From positions 3,534,001-3,598,000 of the forward strand of contig NZ_CP075184.1 in NCBI RefSeq assembly GCF_020510705.1: a DNA stretch of 64,000 bases. The letters are read 5' to 3'. Within the stretch, counting starts at the first letter, position 1, and every line of letters begins with the position of its first letter. The DNA is from Acidovorax radicis (GTDB lineage Bacteria; Pseudomonadota; Gammaproteobacteria; Burkholderiales; Burkholderiaceae_C). Made by a program: the position numbers and the translations under genes. Shown in pieces: positions 52,605 through 61,463 of this stretch. The notes below the pieces were generated by a model. It ran no database searches. It was not told the origin of the DNA and was given only the letters and a program-made list of their open reading frames with translations.

Positions 52605-53738
52605 ATGATCGAACTAGAAAAACTCAACGAATTCACCGAAAGCCATGGTGCGCTGCGCCGTGGCAAAGGACTGCTGTCGGGCGTGATTGCGCTCACCCTG
52701 GCGGCCCTGTGCCTGCTGGGCGTGCTGGCCTTTCACTTTCCGGAGTACCTGACCACACCACAGCTGCGCAAGAGCTACGACGTGACGATGATCCGAACGA
52801 TCATGCTGGGCGCCATGGCGATCGCCGGCGGCATCTCAGTGGTCAATATTTTGTTCAACCGCTCGCGCTGGCTGGCCACGTTTGCGTTTGCCATGGTGGC
52901 CATCGCCGCGCTGCTGGGCGGCCACAAGGTGGAGGTGAACCCGAACTTCCCCGACAACACGCCCTACATCGGTCTGGACTGGTTCATCCTGGACCTGCTG
53001 GGCAGCTCGCTGATCTTCATCTTCATCGAAAAGCTGTTCGCGCTGCGCAAGGACCAGCCCGTGTTTCGCGCCGAGTGGCAGACCGACTTTCACCATTTCA
53101 TCGTGAACCACATGGTGGTGGGCTTTGTGCTGCTGGCCACCAACCTTGTGGTGCACAAGTTCTTTGGCTGGGCCGCCAGCGACGGCATTCGCGGCTGGGT
53201 GCAGGGCCTGAACTTCTGGGTGGCACTGTTTGGCATCATCCTGGTGGCCGATCTCGTGCAGTACTGGACCCACCGCGCCTACCACGAGGTGCCTGTGCTG
53301 TGGCGCCTGCACGCGGTGCACCACAGTGTCAAAAGCATGGACTGGATGGCCGGCTCACGCCAGCACATCCTGGAGCTGATCATCACCCGCACACTGGTGC
53401 TGGCGCCCATTTACGTGCTGGGATTTTCCAAGGAAGTGATCGACGCCTACATCGTCATCGTGGGCTTCCAGGCCGTTTTCAACCACGCCAATGTGAGCGT
53501 GCGGCTGGGCCCGTTGCGCTATGTGCTGGTCACGCCCAATTTTCACCACTGGCACCACAGCCAGGACCAGGAGGCGCTCGACAAGAACTACGCCGCGCAA
53601 TTCGCGTTTCTGGACTATCTGTTTGGCACGGCCGTCAAAAGCACCAAGCTCTGGCCCGAGCACTACGGTGTGCTGGGCGACTATGTGCCCAACGGGTTCG
53701 TGAAGCAGTTCAAGTTTCCGTTCACCTGGAAGGGGTGA
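52605..53738 (+). CDS. Sterol desaturase / fatty acid hydroxylase family membrane protein
   Basis: 377 residues with about six hydrophobic helices. The three histidine clusters of the di-iron family are intact: HRAYHE near residue 225, HAVHH near residue 236, and HHWHH near residue 311. These enzymes hydroxylate or desaturate a lipid in the membrane. Substrate not known. The ATG follows GAGGAGGAACCA, a strong ribosome site. The convergent DUF4124 gene starts 30 bases past the stop. Confidence 0.9.
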   Translation: MIELEKLNEFTESHGALRRGKGLLSGVIALTLAALCLLGVLAFHFPEYLTTPQLRKSYDVTMIRTIMLGAMAIAGGISVVNILFNRSRWLATFAFAMVAIAALLGGHKVEVNPNFPDNTPYIGLDWFILDLLGSSLIFIFIEKLFALRKDQPVFRAEWQTDFHHFIVNHMVVGFVLLATNLVVHKFFGWAASDGIRGWVQGLNFWVALFGIILVADLVQYWTHRAYHEVPVLWRLHAVHHSVKSMDWMAGSRQHILELIITRTLVLAPIYVLGFSKEVIDAYIVIVGFQAVFNHANVSVRLGPLRYVLVTPNFHHWHHSQDQEALDKNYAAQFAFLDYLFGTAVKSTKLWPEHYGVLGDYVPNGFVKQFKFPFTWKG

Positions 53739-53768
53739 GGGCTCCTCAGGTGCAGGGCGGCTGCAGGT

Positions 53769-54251
53769 TCAGGGCATAGCGGCCAGCTCTCTCTCCAGCA
53801 CCCGCAGTTGCTCGCGCAGCGCCTCGGTCCGTGCCTCGCAGGCGGCCTTGTCATCGGCGGCCTTTGCCGCACTCTCCTGCACAAACTGGTTGCCCGACGG
53901 CAGGTTGCCGCGCCGCAGCGGGCCTGCCGTGGCCACGGCATGGGGCTGGGCCGTGCATTCACGCTGGTTGCGCTCGATGGCCGCGCGCGCCTGGGGAATG
54001 CCCTGGGCCTGCAGGTAATTCTTGCGCTGCCAGGATGCACCGAACACCCCCTCCTTCACGGGGGAAGCGCTGGGCTGAATGGGGGTGGCGCCCTGGATGG
54101 CGGGCCGCACCTCGATCTTCTCGCCCTCGCCCGCGCAGGGAGCGTCCTGGAACGACACCTTGCCATTGGCGTCCGTGCATTTGTTGATGGCCCAGGCCGG
54201 GGCCAGAAAGCCCAGTGCCACCGCGCAGGCGGCGTAGCGGATTGGATTCAT
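53769..54251 (-). CDS. DUF4124 domain exported protein
   Basis: 160 residues. A signal peptide ends APAWA, and then INKCTDANGKVSFQDAPCAG forms the short DUF4124 domain with its two cysteines. The rest is charged and helical, ending in a coiled-coil-like stretch (CEARTEALREQLRVLEREL). DUF4124 proteins are periplasmic, function unknown. ATG at 54251. Divergent from the flavoprotein gene. Confidence 0.87.
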   Translation of the reverse strand: MNPIRYAACAVALGFLAPAWAINKCTDANGKVSFQDAPCAGEGEKIEVRPAIQGATPIQPSASPVKEGVFGASWQRKNYLQAQGIPQARAAIERNQRECTAQPHAVATAGPLRRGNLPSGNQFVQESAAKAADDKAACEARTEALREQLRVLERELAAMP

Positions 54252-54326
54252 GAAACGTCCTTGGCGGGTGAATGGCACATGCTATCGCGCTGCGCACAAT
54301 GTAACGCCCTACAATCCGCCGCTCCC

Positions 54327-55652
54327 ATGACCACCCCTTTCTTTGACGCCATCATCATCGGCGCCGGCGCCGCTGGCCTGTTCTGCGCGGGCCAGGCGGG
54401 CCAGCGGGGGCTGAAGGTTTTGCTGATCGACCATGCCGACAAGGTGGCGGAGAAGATCCGCATCTCGGGCGGGGGGCGCTGCAACTTCACCAACCGCGAC
54501 CTCGACCCAGCCGCGCCGCACAAGCACTTCGTGGGGCAAAACCCGCAGTTTTGCCGGTCGGCGCTGTCGCGCTACACGCCTGCCGACTTCATTGCACTGG
54601 TGCAAAAGCACGGCATCCCGTTTCACGAAAAGCACAAGGGCCAGCTGTTTGCCGACCGCTCGGCCGAGGACATCATTGCCATGCTGCTGGCCGAATGCGA
54701 GGCGGGCGGAGTGACGCGCTGGCAGCCATGCAGCGTCAAGAATGTAGCCTTTTTGGCCTCTAGCGCAGATCCATCAAGCGCAGGTAGCTATCAAATTGAT
54801 ACTGACCGGGGCCCGGTGCAGGCGCACTCGCTGGTGATTGCCACTGGCGGGCTGTCCATTCCCAAGATCGGCGCCACCGACTTTGGCTACCGGTTGGCGC
54901 AGCAGTTCAACGTCCCGCTCATCGAGCGCAAGCCGGGTCTGGTGCCGCTGACTTTTGACGGTGCAGGCTGGGCACCGTATGCGCAGCTGGCCGGGCTGGC
55001 TTTGCCGGTGCAGATCAGCACGGGGGACCATGAAGGCCCCCACGCTCCACCGCTGCGCGGGTCGCTGCCCCCCGAGGGGGCCGCTTTTTCCTTGGGGCGG
55101 CCCGGCGGCAAAAAGAAAAACCGCATGGCCTTTGACGAGGACCTGCTGTTCACCCACCGGGGCCTTTCGGGCCCGGCGGTGTTGCAGATCTCCAGCTACT
55201 GGAAAGAGGGCTCGCCCCTGGCCATCAACCTCGCGCCCACGGTCGACCTGCCCGCAGCACTTGCGCAGGGCAAGGCGCGCTCACGCAAGCTCATTGCCAA
55301 CGAACTGGCCTCGCTGGTGCCCAGCCGCCTGGCCGACACCTGGGCGCAGCAAAGCGCCGACTGGCAGCGCCCCATCGCCGAAGCGTCAGACAAGGCGCTG
55401 GCGCGGCTGGCCGAGCAACTGGCGCGCTGGGAGCTGACACCCACCGGCACCGAAGGCTACAAAAAGGCCGAGGTCACGCTCGGCGGTGTGGACACACGCG
55501 CCCTGTCGCAGCAGACCATGGAATGCAAGATGCAGCCCGGCCTGTACTTCATTGGTGAGGTGGTGGATGTGACGGGTTGGCTGGGCGGCTACAACTTCCA
55601 GTGGGCCTGGGCCAGCGCGTTTGCCTGCGCGCAGGCGTTGCCCACGCACTGA
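54327..55652 (+). CDS. HI0933-family flavoprotein (NAD(P)/FAD-dependent oxidoreductase)
   Basis: 441 residues. FAD-binding GxGxxG near the start (AIIIGAGAAGLFCAGQAGQR), the family motif ISGGGRCNFTN near residue 48, VIATGGLSIPKIGATDFGY and the C-terminal GEVVDVTGWLGGYNFQWAWA. The activity is unassigned. It carries two foreign inserts in frame: a family A repeat at 54749-54802 and a GC-rich family B-like repeat at 55040-55112, each adding a loop without breaking the frame. The start ATG at 54327 is 76 bases from the divergent DUF4124 gene. Confidence 0.92.
   Translation: MTTPFFDAIIIGAGAAGLFCAGQAGQRGLKVLLIDHADKVAEKIRISGGGRCNFTNRDLDPAAPHKHFVGQNPQFCRSALSRYTPADFIALVQKHGIPFHEKHKGQLFADRSAEDIIAMLLAECEAGGVTRWQPCSVKNVAFLASSADPSSAGSYQIDTDRGPVQAHSLVIATGGLSIPKIGATDFGYRLAQQFNVPLIERKPGLVPLTFDGAGWAPYAQLAGLALPVQISTGDHEGPHAPPLRGSLPPEGAAFSLGRPGGKKKNRMAFDEDLLFTHRGLSGPAVLQISSYWKEGSPLAINLAPTVDLPAALAQGKARSRKLIANELASLVPSRLADTWAQQSADWQRPIAEASDKALARLAEQLARWELTPTGTEGYKKAEVTLGGVDTRALSQQTMECKMQPGLYFIGEVVDVTGWLGGYNFQWAWASAFACAQALPTH
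54749..54802 (+). repeat. Family A dispersed palindromic repeat, copy 10, inside the flavoprotein gene
   Basis: CTTTTTGGCCTCTAGCGCAG, spacer, AAGCGCAGGTAGCTATC and AAATTGATA. It encodes a Ser/Ala/Asp-rich loop inside the flavoprotein. Confidence 0.8.
55040..55112. repeat. Family B-like GC-rich repeat inside the flavoprotein gene
   Basis: GCGGGTCGCTGCCCCCCGAG followed by GGGGGCCGCTTTTTCC and GGGGCGGCCCGGCGG. C-run/G-run pairing resembles the intergenic copies at 8425 and 10437. It encodes a Pro/Gly-rich loop ending in Lys residues. Confidence 0.5.
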
Positions 55653-55655
55653 CGC

Positions 55656-56393
55656 TCAGTCGCCCACCACGTCGCGCCAACGCGTGTGGCCGAGCCCATC
55701 GCGCAGCGCCACGGCGCCGCGCGGTGTGATCGCCAGCGCACGCGTGCCCTCGCCGCGCAACAGCCAGCCGCTGTCAAGACAGTGGTTGCAAATCAGCGCG
55801 CCCAGGCGTCCCGCCAGGTGCATGCGCCGCTCGCTCCAGTCCAGGCATGGGCGGCAATGCGGGCGCCGCCCTGCGCCAGCCGCAGGCATCGCGTCTAGCT
55901 CGATGCCGAGGTGCCGCAACACGCTCGCAGCGCAGTCCGTCACATAACCGGCCGCAGCGTCGCCTTCGCCCTCGAACACCACGGCGCCCTCATCCAGCAG
56001 GTGTCCCGTGATGGCGACGCCAATGCGCCCTGCCAGGTGGTCGTAGCACGTGCGAGCGGCACGCAGGGCCGCATTGCGCGGGCCCACCACCACCCGGCGC
56101 AGCGCGGACGACGGCTCCGGCGAAACAGCCAGTTGCATCAACCCTTCCAGCACGCGCGCCACTTCGGGCGAGGCCAAGCGGTGATAGCGGTGCCGCCCCT
56201 GCCGCTCCACCTTCAGCAGCGAAGCCTCTACCAGCAGCCCCAGATGGCGACTGGCCGTAGCCGGCGTGATGTGCGCCGCATCGGCCAGCTCGCGTGCGGT
56301 GAGGGCACGGCCATCCATCAACGCCATCAGCATGGCTGTGCGGGCAGGCTCGCCCACCAGGGCGGCCACGTGCGCGATGCGGTTGGTGTTCAT
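55656..56393 (-). CDS. ArsR-type helix-turn-helix regulator
   Basis: 245 residues. The N-terminal ~85 residues form a winged helix: AHVAALVGEPARTAMLMALM, then TARELADAAHITPATASRHL and VERQGRHRYHRLASPEVARV. A longer C-terminal part of unknown function follows, with a Cys pair (CRPCLDW, CNHCLDSGW) that could bind metal or be structural. ATG at 56393. It is divergent from a broken MFS gene and the NIPSNAP/ABM pair. That order suggests it regulated them. Confidence 0.82.
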   Translation of the reverse strand: MNTNRIAHVAALVGEPARTAMLMALMDGRALTARELADAAHITPATASRHLGLLVEASLLKVERQGRHRYHRLASPEVARVLEGLMQLAVSPEPSSALRRVVVGPRNAALRAARTCYDHLAGRIGVAITGHLLDEGAVVFEGEGDAAAGYVTDCAASVLRHLGIELDAMPAAGAGRRPHCRPCLDWSERRMHLAGRLGALICNHCLDSGWLLRGEGTRALAITPRGAVALRDGLGHTRWRDVVGD

Positions 56394-56479
56394 GGCTTGC
56401 AGTGTGCTGCAAAAGCGGGCGGCGACGATTCGCTCCACAGCGAAGCATTGCGGCCATGCGGCGGGGCACGATCACCGCC

Positions 56480-56640
56480 ATGTCCACCCCATCGATTCCC
56501 ATGCCAGCCCGCGCCTTCCACGGCACTGCCGTGGTCCGTGCCGCCTTTCTGATCGCCCTCTTCGGTTGGGGCACGGGGGTTTATGGCCCGCCTGTTTTTT
56601 CTGCAGGCGGTGGTCTCGCGCACAGGCTGGCCTGAGCGCT
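56480..56640 (+). pseudogene. MFS transporter N-terminal remnant
   Basis: The frame begins MSTPSIPMPARAFHGT, then VVRAAFLIALFGWGTG and VYGPPVF, the first helix of an MFS transporter. It then continues in another frame as [12 protein letters not shown], the expected next residues, so there is a frameshift near 56600. Nothing of the remaining ~370 residues is present. The gene is a deletion remnant between the ArsR-type gene and NIPSNAP. Confidence 0.75.
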
Positions 56641-56677
56641 TGTTTTCCTCCACCCTCGCTCCCAGGGAGCTCTCCAC

Positions 56678-57043
56678 ATGACCATCACCTGCTTCATCCG
56701 TTACGAAATCGACCCCTTCCAGCTCGATGCATTTCGCACCTATGCCGAAAATTGGGGGCGCATCATCCCGCGCTGCGGGGGGCATCTGGTGGGCTACTTT
56801 CTGCCCTCCGAGGGCTCCAACTACGAGGCCTGGGGCCTGATTGCCTTTGACAGCCTGGCCGCCTACGAGGCCTATAGGCAGCGCCTGCGCGCCGATGCCC
56901 AGGGCCGCGCCAACTTTGAAAGCGCCCAGCGCCAGCGCTTCATCCTGCGCGAGGAGCGCAGATTTACCGAGGTGGTGGCCGGCACGTTCGAACGTGCGGC
57001 ACTGCCGCCGCCAGAGCGCTGCGCATCGGAACCCCAACCATGA
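56678..57043 (+). CDS. NIPSNAP family protein
   Basis: 121 residues, a ferredoxin-like (dimeric alpha/beta barrel) fold. [20 protein letters not shown], then [20 protein letters not shown] and [20 protein letters not shown] are typical. Function unknown. It overlaps the ABM gene by four bases and follows a broken MFS gene, suggesting a small-molecule degradation or transport unit that lost its pump. Confidence 0.9.
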   Translation: MTITCFIRYEIDPFQLDAFRTYAENWGRIIPRCGGHLVGYFLPSEGSNYEAWGLIAFDSLAAYEAYRQRLRADAQGRANFESAQRQRFILREERRFTEVVAGTFERAALPPPERCASEPQP

Positions 57044-57492
57044 TCGCCGTGATCTTCGAGGTGCTGCCCAGCGCCGACGGCCGGCAGGCCTATCTGGACA
57101 CCGCCGCCGCGCTGCGGGCCGAGTTGGATGCGATGGACGGGTTCATCAGCATCGAGCGCTATGAGAGCCTGGCCCAGCCAGGCAAACTGCTGTCGCTTTC
57201 GTTTTGGCGCGACGAGGCGGCCGTGACGCAATGGCGCGAGCATGGCAGCCATCGCCACGCCCAAGCCGCAGGGCGCGCGGGCGTGTTTGCCGACTACCGC
57301 CTGCGTGTGGCCCAGGTGCTGCGCGACTATGGCCTGCACCAGCGCACACAGGCGCCCGCCGACTCGCGGGTGGCCCATGAAACATGCTCACCCGCCGTGG
57401 ATATGAACATGGCCACGGACATGGGCACGGACACCGTTTACGGCGTGCACACCGTGCCCTCCTCCATCACCATGGGCCCCAACCGCTGCTGA
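57040..57492 (+). CDS. Antibiotic biosynthesis monooxygenase (ABM) family protein
   Basis: 150 residues. The ABM domain occupies about the first 100: [20 protein letters not shown], then [40 protein letters not shown]. The tail after residue ~110 is low-complexity and Met-rich, perhaps not functional. It overlaps the NIPSNAP gene and, antisense, the last 55 bases of the convergent GGDEF-EAL gene. Confidence 0.87.
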   Translation: MIAVIFEVLPSADGRQAYLDTAAALRAELDAMDGFISIERYESLAQPGKLLSLSFWRDEAAVTQWREHGSHRHAQAAGRAGVFADYRLRVAQVLRDYGLHQRTQAPADSRVAHETCSPAVDMNMATDMGTDTVYGVHTVPSSITMGPNRC

Positions 57493-60400
57493 GCATGGCT
57501 TCGTGCCCATTCTTCAAGCGCGGGCACCGGCAGGGGCCGGCTGAAGTGATAACCCTGCAACTCCTCGCAATCGAGTGCGCCCAGCACCTGGGCCGTGGCC
57601 TGGTCTTCCACCCCTTCGGCCACGATCTTGAGCCCCAGCGTGTGGCCCAAGGCAATGATGGCGCGTGTGATGGCCATGTCGGCGGGGTTGCGGAGCATGT
57701 CGCGCACAAACGATTTGTCCACCTTGAGCCGGTCAATGTCAAAACGTTTGAGGTACGCCAGGCTCGAATACCCGGTGCCGAAATCGTCGATGGACAGCTG
57801 CACGCCCAGCGCCTTGAGGGCCGCCAGTTGCTGTTCGGCGGCATGGGCGTTGTCCATGAGCTGCGACTCGGTGATCTCCAGCTCCAGCCGGTCGGCAGGC
57901 ATGCCCGTGCGGCCCAGCAGCGCCTTGATGTCGCCGATCAACTCCGGGTCGGACAGTTGGGCCGCCGACAGGTTGACGGAGATGGACACGTCGGCCAGCG
58001 GGTGCGCCGCTGTGGCGCCCGCAACGCCTGCCGATGTGGGTTGCCAGCGCGCCCACTGCTCACACGCCTGCTGCAGCACCCAGTTGCCGATGGCGCGGAT
58101 CATGCCGGTCTCTTCGGCAATGGGAATGAACTCGCTGGGCGGGATGGCGCCCAGCGCCGGGCTGTTCCAGCGCAGCAGCGCTTCCACGCCGAGCAGTAGC
58201 GCCCCCTGGGCGCTCAGACGCGGCTGGTAGTGCAGGCTCAATTCCTGGCGCTCCAGGGCGCGGCGCAGCTGCTGCTCCATGGTCTGGCGCGCCACGGCAC
58301 GCTGGTCGGTTTCCACCGAGTAAAACAGCGCCATGTCGCGCCCCGTGGTCTTGGCCTCGTACATGGCGGCGTCAGCGCGGCGCATGAGCTCGTCGATGTC
58401 GTTGCCGTCCTCGGGGTACACGGCAATGCCCACGCTGCAGGACACGTTGAGCTCATGCCCTTCCACCGGGTGGCTTTGGCGGATGAGCGGGATCAGGCGC
58501 CGCTCCACCAGTTGCTGCACGTCCTCGCGCCCGGCCACGTCGCGCATCACCACCACAAACTCGTCGCCGCCCAGGCGGCTCACGGTGTCACGGCTGCGCA
58601 CGGCCTGCGTGAGGCGCCCGGCCACCGAGCGCAGCAGGCCGTCGCCAATATGGTGGCCCAAGGTGTCGTTGATGGACTTGAACCGGTCCAGGTCGATGAA
58701 CAGCACGGCCACCTTCTCGCCCGTAACGGGCGCCTGGGCCAGGGCCGTCTGCAGGCGCTGCACGCACAGCGAGCGGTTGGGCAGCTCGGTGAGCACATCA
58801 TGGTGGGCCAGAAACTGGATGCGTTCCTCGCTGCGTTTGCGATCGGTGATGTCGATGGCGATGCCGATATGGTTGGCCACTTCGCCGCCTTTGCCCTCGC
58901 GCACCGCCGACACCATGAGCCAGGCCGGGTATGTCTCGCCCGACCGTTTGCGAAACCGCACCTCGCCTTGCCAGGATTCCTTGTCCAACATGGTGCGCCG
59001 GATCTGGGCCGACAGCGCCTCGCTGTCCGAGTCTTCGAGCAAAAAACCCAGGCTTTCACCAATGACCTCGTAAAAGTCGTAATGCGTGCTGCGGCAGAAC
59101 GCATGGTTCACGCTGATGATCTGCTGCTCGGCGTTCATGATGATGATGCCCTCAGACGAGGCCTCGAACACCTTCGCCCACAGCTCCAGGCGCTGCTCCA
59201 TCACCTTGAGCACGTTGATCGGCGTGAACGCCGTGAGCACCGCGTCGCGCCCCTGAAACTGCAATCGCCGCGCCGACAGCACCGCCCACGAAGGCTCCAG
59301 CCCACCTTTCCAGCGCACCTCGAACTCATCCACCGAGCCATGGTCGGCCAGGCGCTGAAAAAAGCGGGCCCGCACACCGGGCTCCAACCCCTGCGCCCAG
59401 GGGTCGGTCTTGCGCTCGCCCAGCCACCGGGCTGCGGGCGCGTTGGAATGCAAGACGTCGTGCGCCGGGATGGAGGTGACCACCATCGGAATGGGAAAGG
59501 CTTCCACCAGTTCGCGCTGCGCCTCGGCCGCACGGGCACTGGCGGCCATCTCCTGTTGCAGCAATCGCTCGCGGTCAAGCTGCGCCAGCATTTCATTGAA
59601 GGCGCTCACCAGCCGGCCGATCTCGTCACCGCTGATCCAATGCGCGCGCAGGCTATGGTCGCCACTGCGGCGTACCTCATCGGCCACGCGCGCCAGTTGC
59701 TGCAGCGGCTTGGCGATCTGGCGGGCCACCAACGTCACCAGGCTCAGAATGCAGCCCAGCAATACCAGCGCCGTGCCAAGATGCAGCCACATGCGTGCAA
59801 ACAGGCTGTCCACGCGCTGTTGCAAAAGGCGCTCAAGATCGACCAAGCCCACGCCCCAGGCGTCGCGCAGCGCACTCAGCACCTGCGCTTGCTGCACCGC
59901 CAATTGCGCCTGCGTGAGGCGCGACTCTCCGGCCGCAATGCCCTGCAGCAGGGCCTGAAACCCCTCCAGTGATGCCTTGAGCCCCTGTCGCTGGTGGGTC
60001 AGCGTGGCGCGCATTTCGGGCGTGCCCGCGATGAATGCCTGGTTGTAGTCCGATTCGATGCTGAGCGCCACGGCATCCAGACGGCCCACCAGCGTCAGCA
60101 ATTCGGACGACCATTGCGGGCCATGATGGCCCGACGATGCGGCGCCGAGAAATACCACCGTGTCGTGCACCGCCTGCAAAAGTTCGGGAAAACGCAAAAC
60201 CACCAGCGACATCGCGTAGTAGCTGTCCAGGTCAGGGTCGAGGATGAGGTTGGACTGATTGCCCACGGTGGTGAGTAGCTCACGGCCCTGGCTGAGCAAC
60301 TGGCTGCGCATGCTGGTGACCGAGGGCGCGCTGAACGGCGCGGCCACGGCCGCGCCGCCGGCTGCATCGCGCGTGGCGCTGGTCAGCTGCTCCAGTGCGA

Positions 60401-60725
60401 CATCAAAACGCTGGCCCACCGCTTCCGTGCGCAGCTCGTCGTCATGGATCTGCCGCACCACCGCCAGGCGCACCCGCATTTGAGCCACCGCCGCAGCATC
60501 GGGGGCAGGCTCCAGAAACTGCTCCATGAGGCTGTCGCGCACGACCGCCGCATAGGTGGTGCCCACGATTTCCTTGCGTGTGAAATCGATGGCCTGGTAT
60601 TTCTCGTGGATCAGGATGCTGGAGACGTAAATGACCGCCGTCAGGTCCAGCAGATAGATGAGCATGAGCTTGCGGCCCACACTGAGGCGGCCCAACCAAC
60701 CCGATACGCGCTGCATGAATGCCAT
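57438..60725 (-). CDS. Membrane GGDEF-EAL protein with HAMP and PAS domains
   Basis: 1095 residues. A first helix (LMLIYLLDLTAVIYVSSIL, near 20-38), a periplasmic helical domain to about 310, a second helix, a HAMP domain, two PAS domains (approximately 415-520 and 540-650), GGDEF (~660-820) and EAL (~840-1080). The cyclase site is intact (RLGGDEFVVVM, FKSINDTLGHHIGDG), and so is the phosphodiesterase (EALLRW, ETGMIR, DDFGTGYSSLAYLKRF). It should both make and break c-di-GMP, with the sensor end tuning the balance. ATG at 60725; an ATG three codons later is possible. Confidence 0.93.
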   Translation of the reverse strand: MAFMQRVSGWLGRLSVGRKLMLIYLLDLTAVIYVSSILIHEKYQAIDFTRKEIVGTTYAAVVRDSLMEQFLEPAPDAAAVAQMRVRLAVVRQIHDDELRTEAVGQRFDVALEQLTSATRDAAGGAAVAAPFSAPSVTSMRSQLLSQGRELLTTVGNQSNLILDPDLDSYYAMSLVVLRFPELLQAVHDTVVFLGAASSGHHGPQWSSELLTLVGRLDAVALSIESDYNQAFIAGTPEMRATLTHQRQGLKASLEGFQALLQGIAAGESRLTQAQLAVQQAQVLSALRDAWGVGLVDLERLLQQRVDSLFARMWLHLGTALVLLGCILSLVTLVARQIAKPLQQLARVADEVRRSGDHSLRAHWISGDEIGRLVSAFNEMLAQLDRERLLQQEMAASARAAEAQRELVEAFPIPMVVTSIPAHDVLHSNAPAARWLGERKTDPWAQGLEPGVRARFFQRLADHGSVDEFEVRWKGGLEPSWAVLSARRLQFQGRDAVLTAFTPINVLKVMEQRLELWAKVFEASSEGIIIMNAEQQIISVNHAFCRSTHYDFYEVIGESLGFLLEDSDSEALSAQIRRTMLDKESWQGEVRFRKRSGETYPAWLMVSAVREGKGGEVANHIGIAIDITDRKRSEERIQFLAHHDVLTELPNRSLCVQRLQTALAQAPVTGEKVAVLFIDLDRFKSINDTLGHHIGDGLLRSVAGRLTQAVRSRDTVSRLGGDEFVVVMRDVAGREDVQQLVERRLIPLIRQSHPVEGHELNVSCSVGIAVYPEDGNDIDELMRRADAAMYEAKTTGRDMALFYSVETDQRAVARQTMEQQLRRALERQELSLHYQPRLSAQGALLLGVEALLRWNSPALGAIPPSEFIPIAEETGMIRAIGNWVLQQACEQWARWQPTSAGVAGATAAHPLADVSISVNLSAAQLSDPELIGDIKALLGRTGMPADRLELEITESQLMDNAHAAEQQLAALKALGVQLSIDDFGTGYSSLAYLKRFDIDRLKVDKSFVRDMLRNPADMAITRAIIALGHTLGLKIVAEGVEDQATAQVLGALDCEELQGYHFSRPLPVPALEEWARSHAQQRLGPMVMEEGTVCTP

Positions 60726-60877
60726 GGTTTTGCGGCAAGGGCGGGCCCTGGCGAATGGCCGGGCCTGCCCACCGGTGAATGTGAGTGTTACAACGTGAAG
60801 CAACTTCCACGCCATCCAGCACTTGTGCGCCCCGGGCACCTCTTCGACGCCACTGCGGTGGGCCGATTGACAGGCAT

Positions 60878-60908
60878 TTGCGCTATGGGTCGCCATAAAG
60901 GCTATAAT
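60878..60908 (+). promoter_or_regulatory. Candidate sigma-70 promoter of rpsU
   Basis: TTGCGC, 19 bases, TATAAT (60903-60908). A better -35 hexamer, TTGACA at 60867, is 30 bases from the TATAAT and so too far. Confidence 0.55.
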
Positions 60909-61035
60909 CTCCGGCTTTGCTGGCAATGCCCCGTCGGCCAAATACTAGTTACAGACGGGGAAACCGCTACGTATGGTCTTGAGGCCCGATCTCCCCAAGT
61001 CCCTCTGCGAGCAACATTTTGGAAACCATTAGCTA
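60909..61035 (+). other. rpsU leader
   Basis: About 120 bases from the promoter to the ATG. CCCCGTC and GACGGGG (60929-60935 and 60954-60960) form a 7-base hairpin. The sequence before the ATG (GAAACCATTAGCTA) has no Shine-Dalgarno motif, so initiation may be non-standard or leader-dependent. Confidence 0.5.
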
Positions 61036-61248
61036 ATGACTACGATCCGCGTAAAAGAAAACGAACCCTTTGACGTTGCACTGCGCCGCTTCAAGCGCAC
61101 CATTGAAAAGCTCGGCCTGCTGACCGACCTGCGTGCCCGTGAGTTCTACGAGAAGCCCACCGCCGAGCGCAAGCGCAAGAAGGCAGCTGCCGTCAAGCGC
61201 CACTACAAGCGCGTTCGCAGCATGCAACTGCCCAAGAAGATGTACTGA
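61036..61248 (+). CDS. rpsU: 30S ribosomal protein S21
   Basis: 70 residues, basic. [20 protein letters not shown], then [20 protein letters not shown] and a Lys/Arg-rich end, the bS21 sequence. It binds the 30S platform near the mRNA 5' side. The following terminator (61286-61320) makes it a single-gene transcript. S21-yqeY neighbours are typical of the macromolecular synthesis region. Confidence 0.97.
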
Positions 61249-61285
61249 TCCATCTTCGGCCCCGAGCCTTTTCGCTTGGGTCCCA

Positions 61286-61320
61286 AAACCCGCGCTAGGG
61301 ACGCCAAGCGCGGGTTTTTG
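61286..61320 (+). terminator. Terminator of rpsU
   Basis: AAAACCCGCGCT pairs with AGCGCGGGTTTTT, the T residues following. Confidence 0.9.
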
Positions 61321-61332
61321 TTTTTTCGGGTC

Positions 61333-61423
61333 TGCACAAAGCCCCTCTGGCGTCGTTGCAACGCCTTGCCGTAGCAAGGCTACTGTCTGCGGCGCTGACG
61401 CCTAGCCAGAGGGGCTTTGTGCA
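61333..61423 (+). repeat. Structured element E2 (hairpin with conserved internal loops)
   Basis: Outer stem: 19 perfect base pairs (61333-61351 with 61405-61423). Internal loop GTCGTT opposite GCCTA. Middle stem CAACGCC / GGCGCTG (one mismatch). Internal loop TTGCC opposite TGTCTGC. Apical stem GTAGC / GCTAC with loop AAG. The copy at 49097 has the same loops and order but different stem sequence. It lies between rpsU and yqeY, ending 40 bases before yqeY. Confidence 0.85.
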
Positions 61424-61463
61424 AACCCTCCGTCCCAGTCTGAAACCAAAAAAGGAAGCCGCC

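Noticed and set aside
60867..60872. TTGACA as -35 of rpsU
   Set aside because: 30 bases from the TATAAT, too far for sigma-70.
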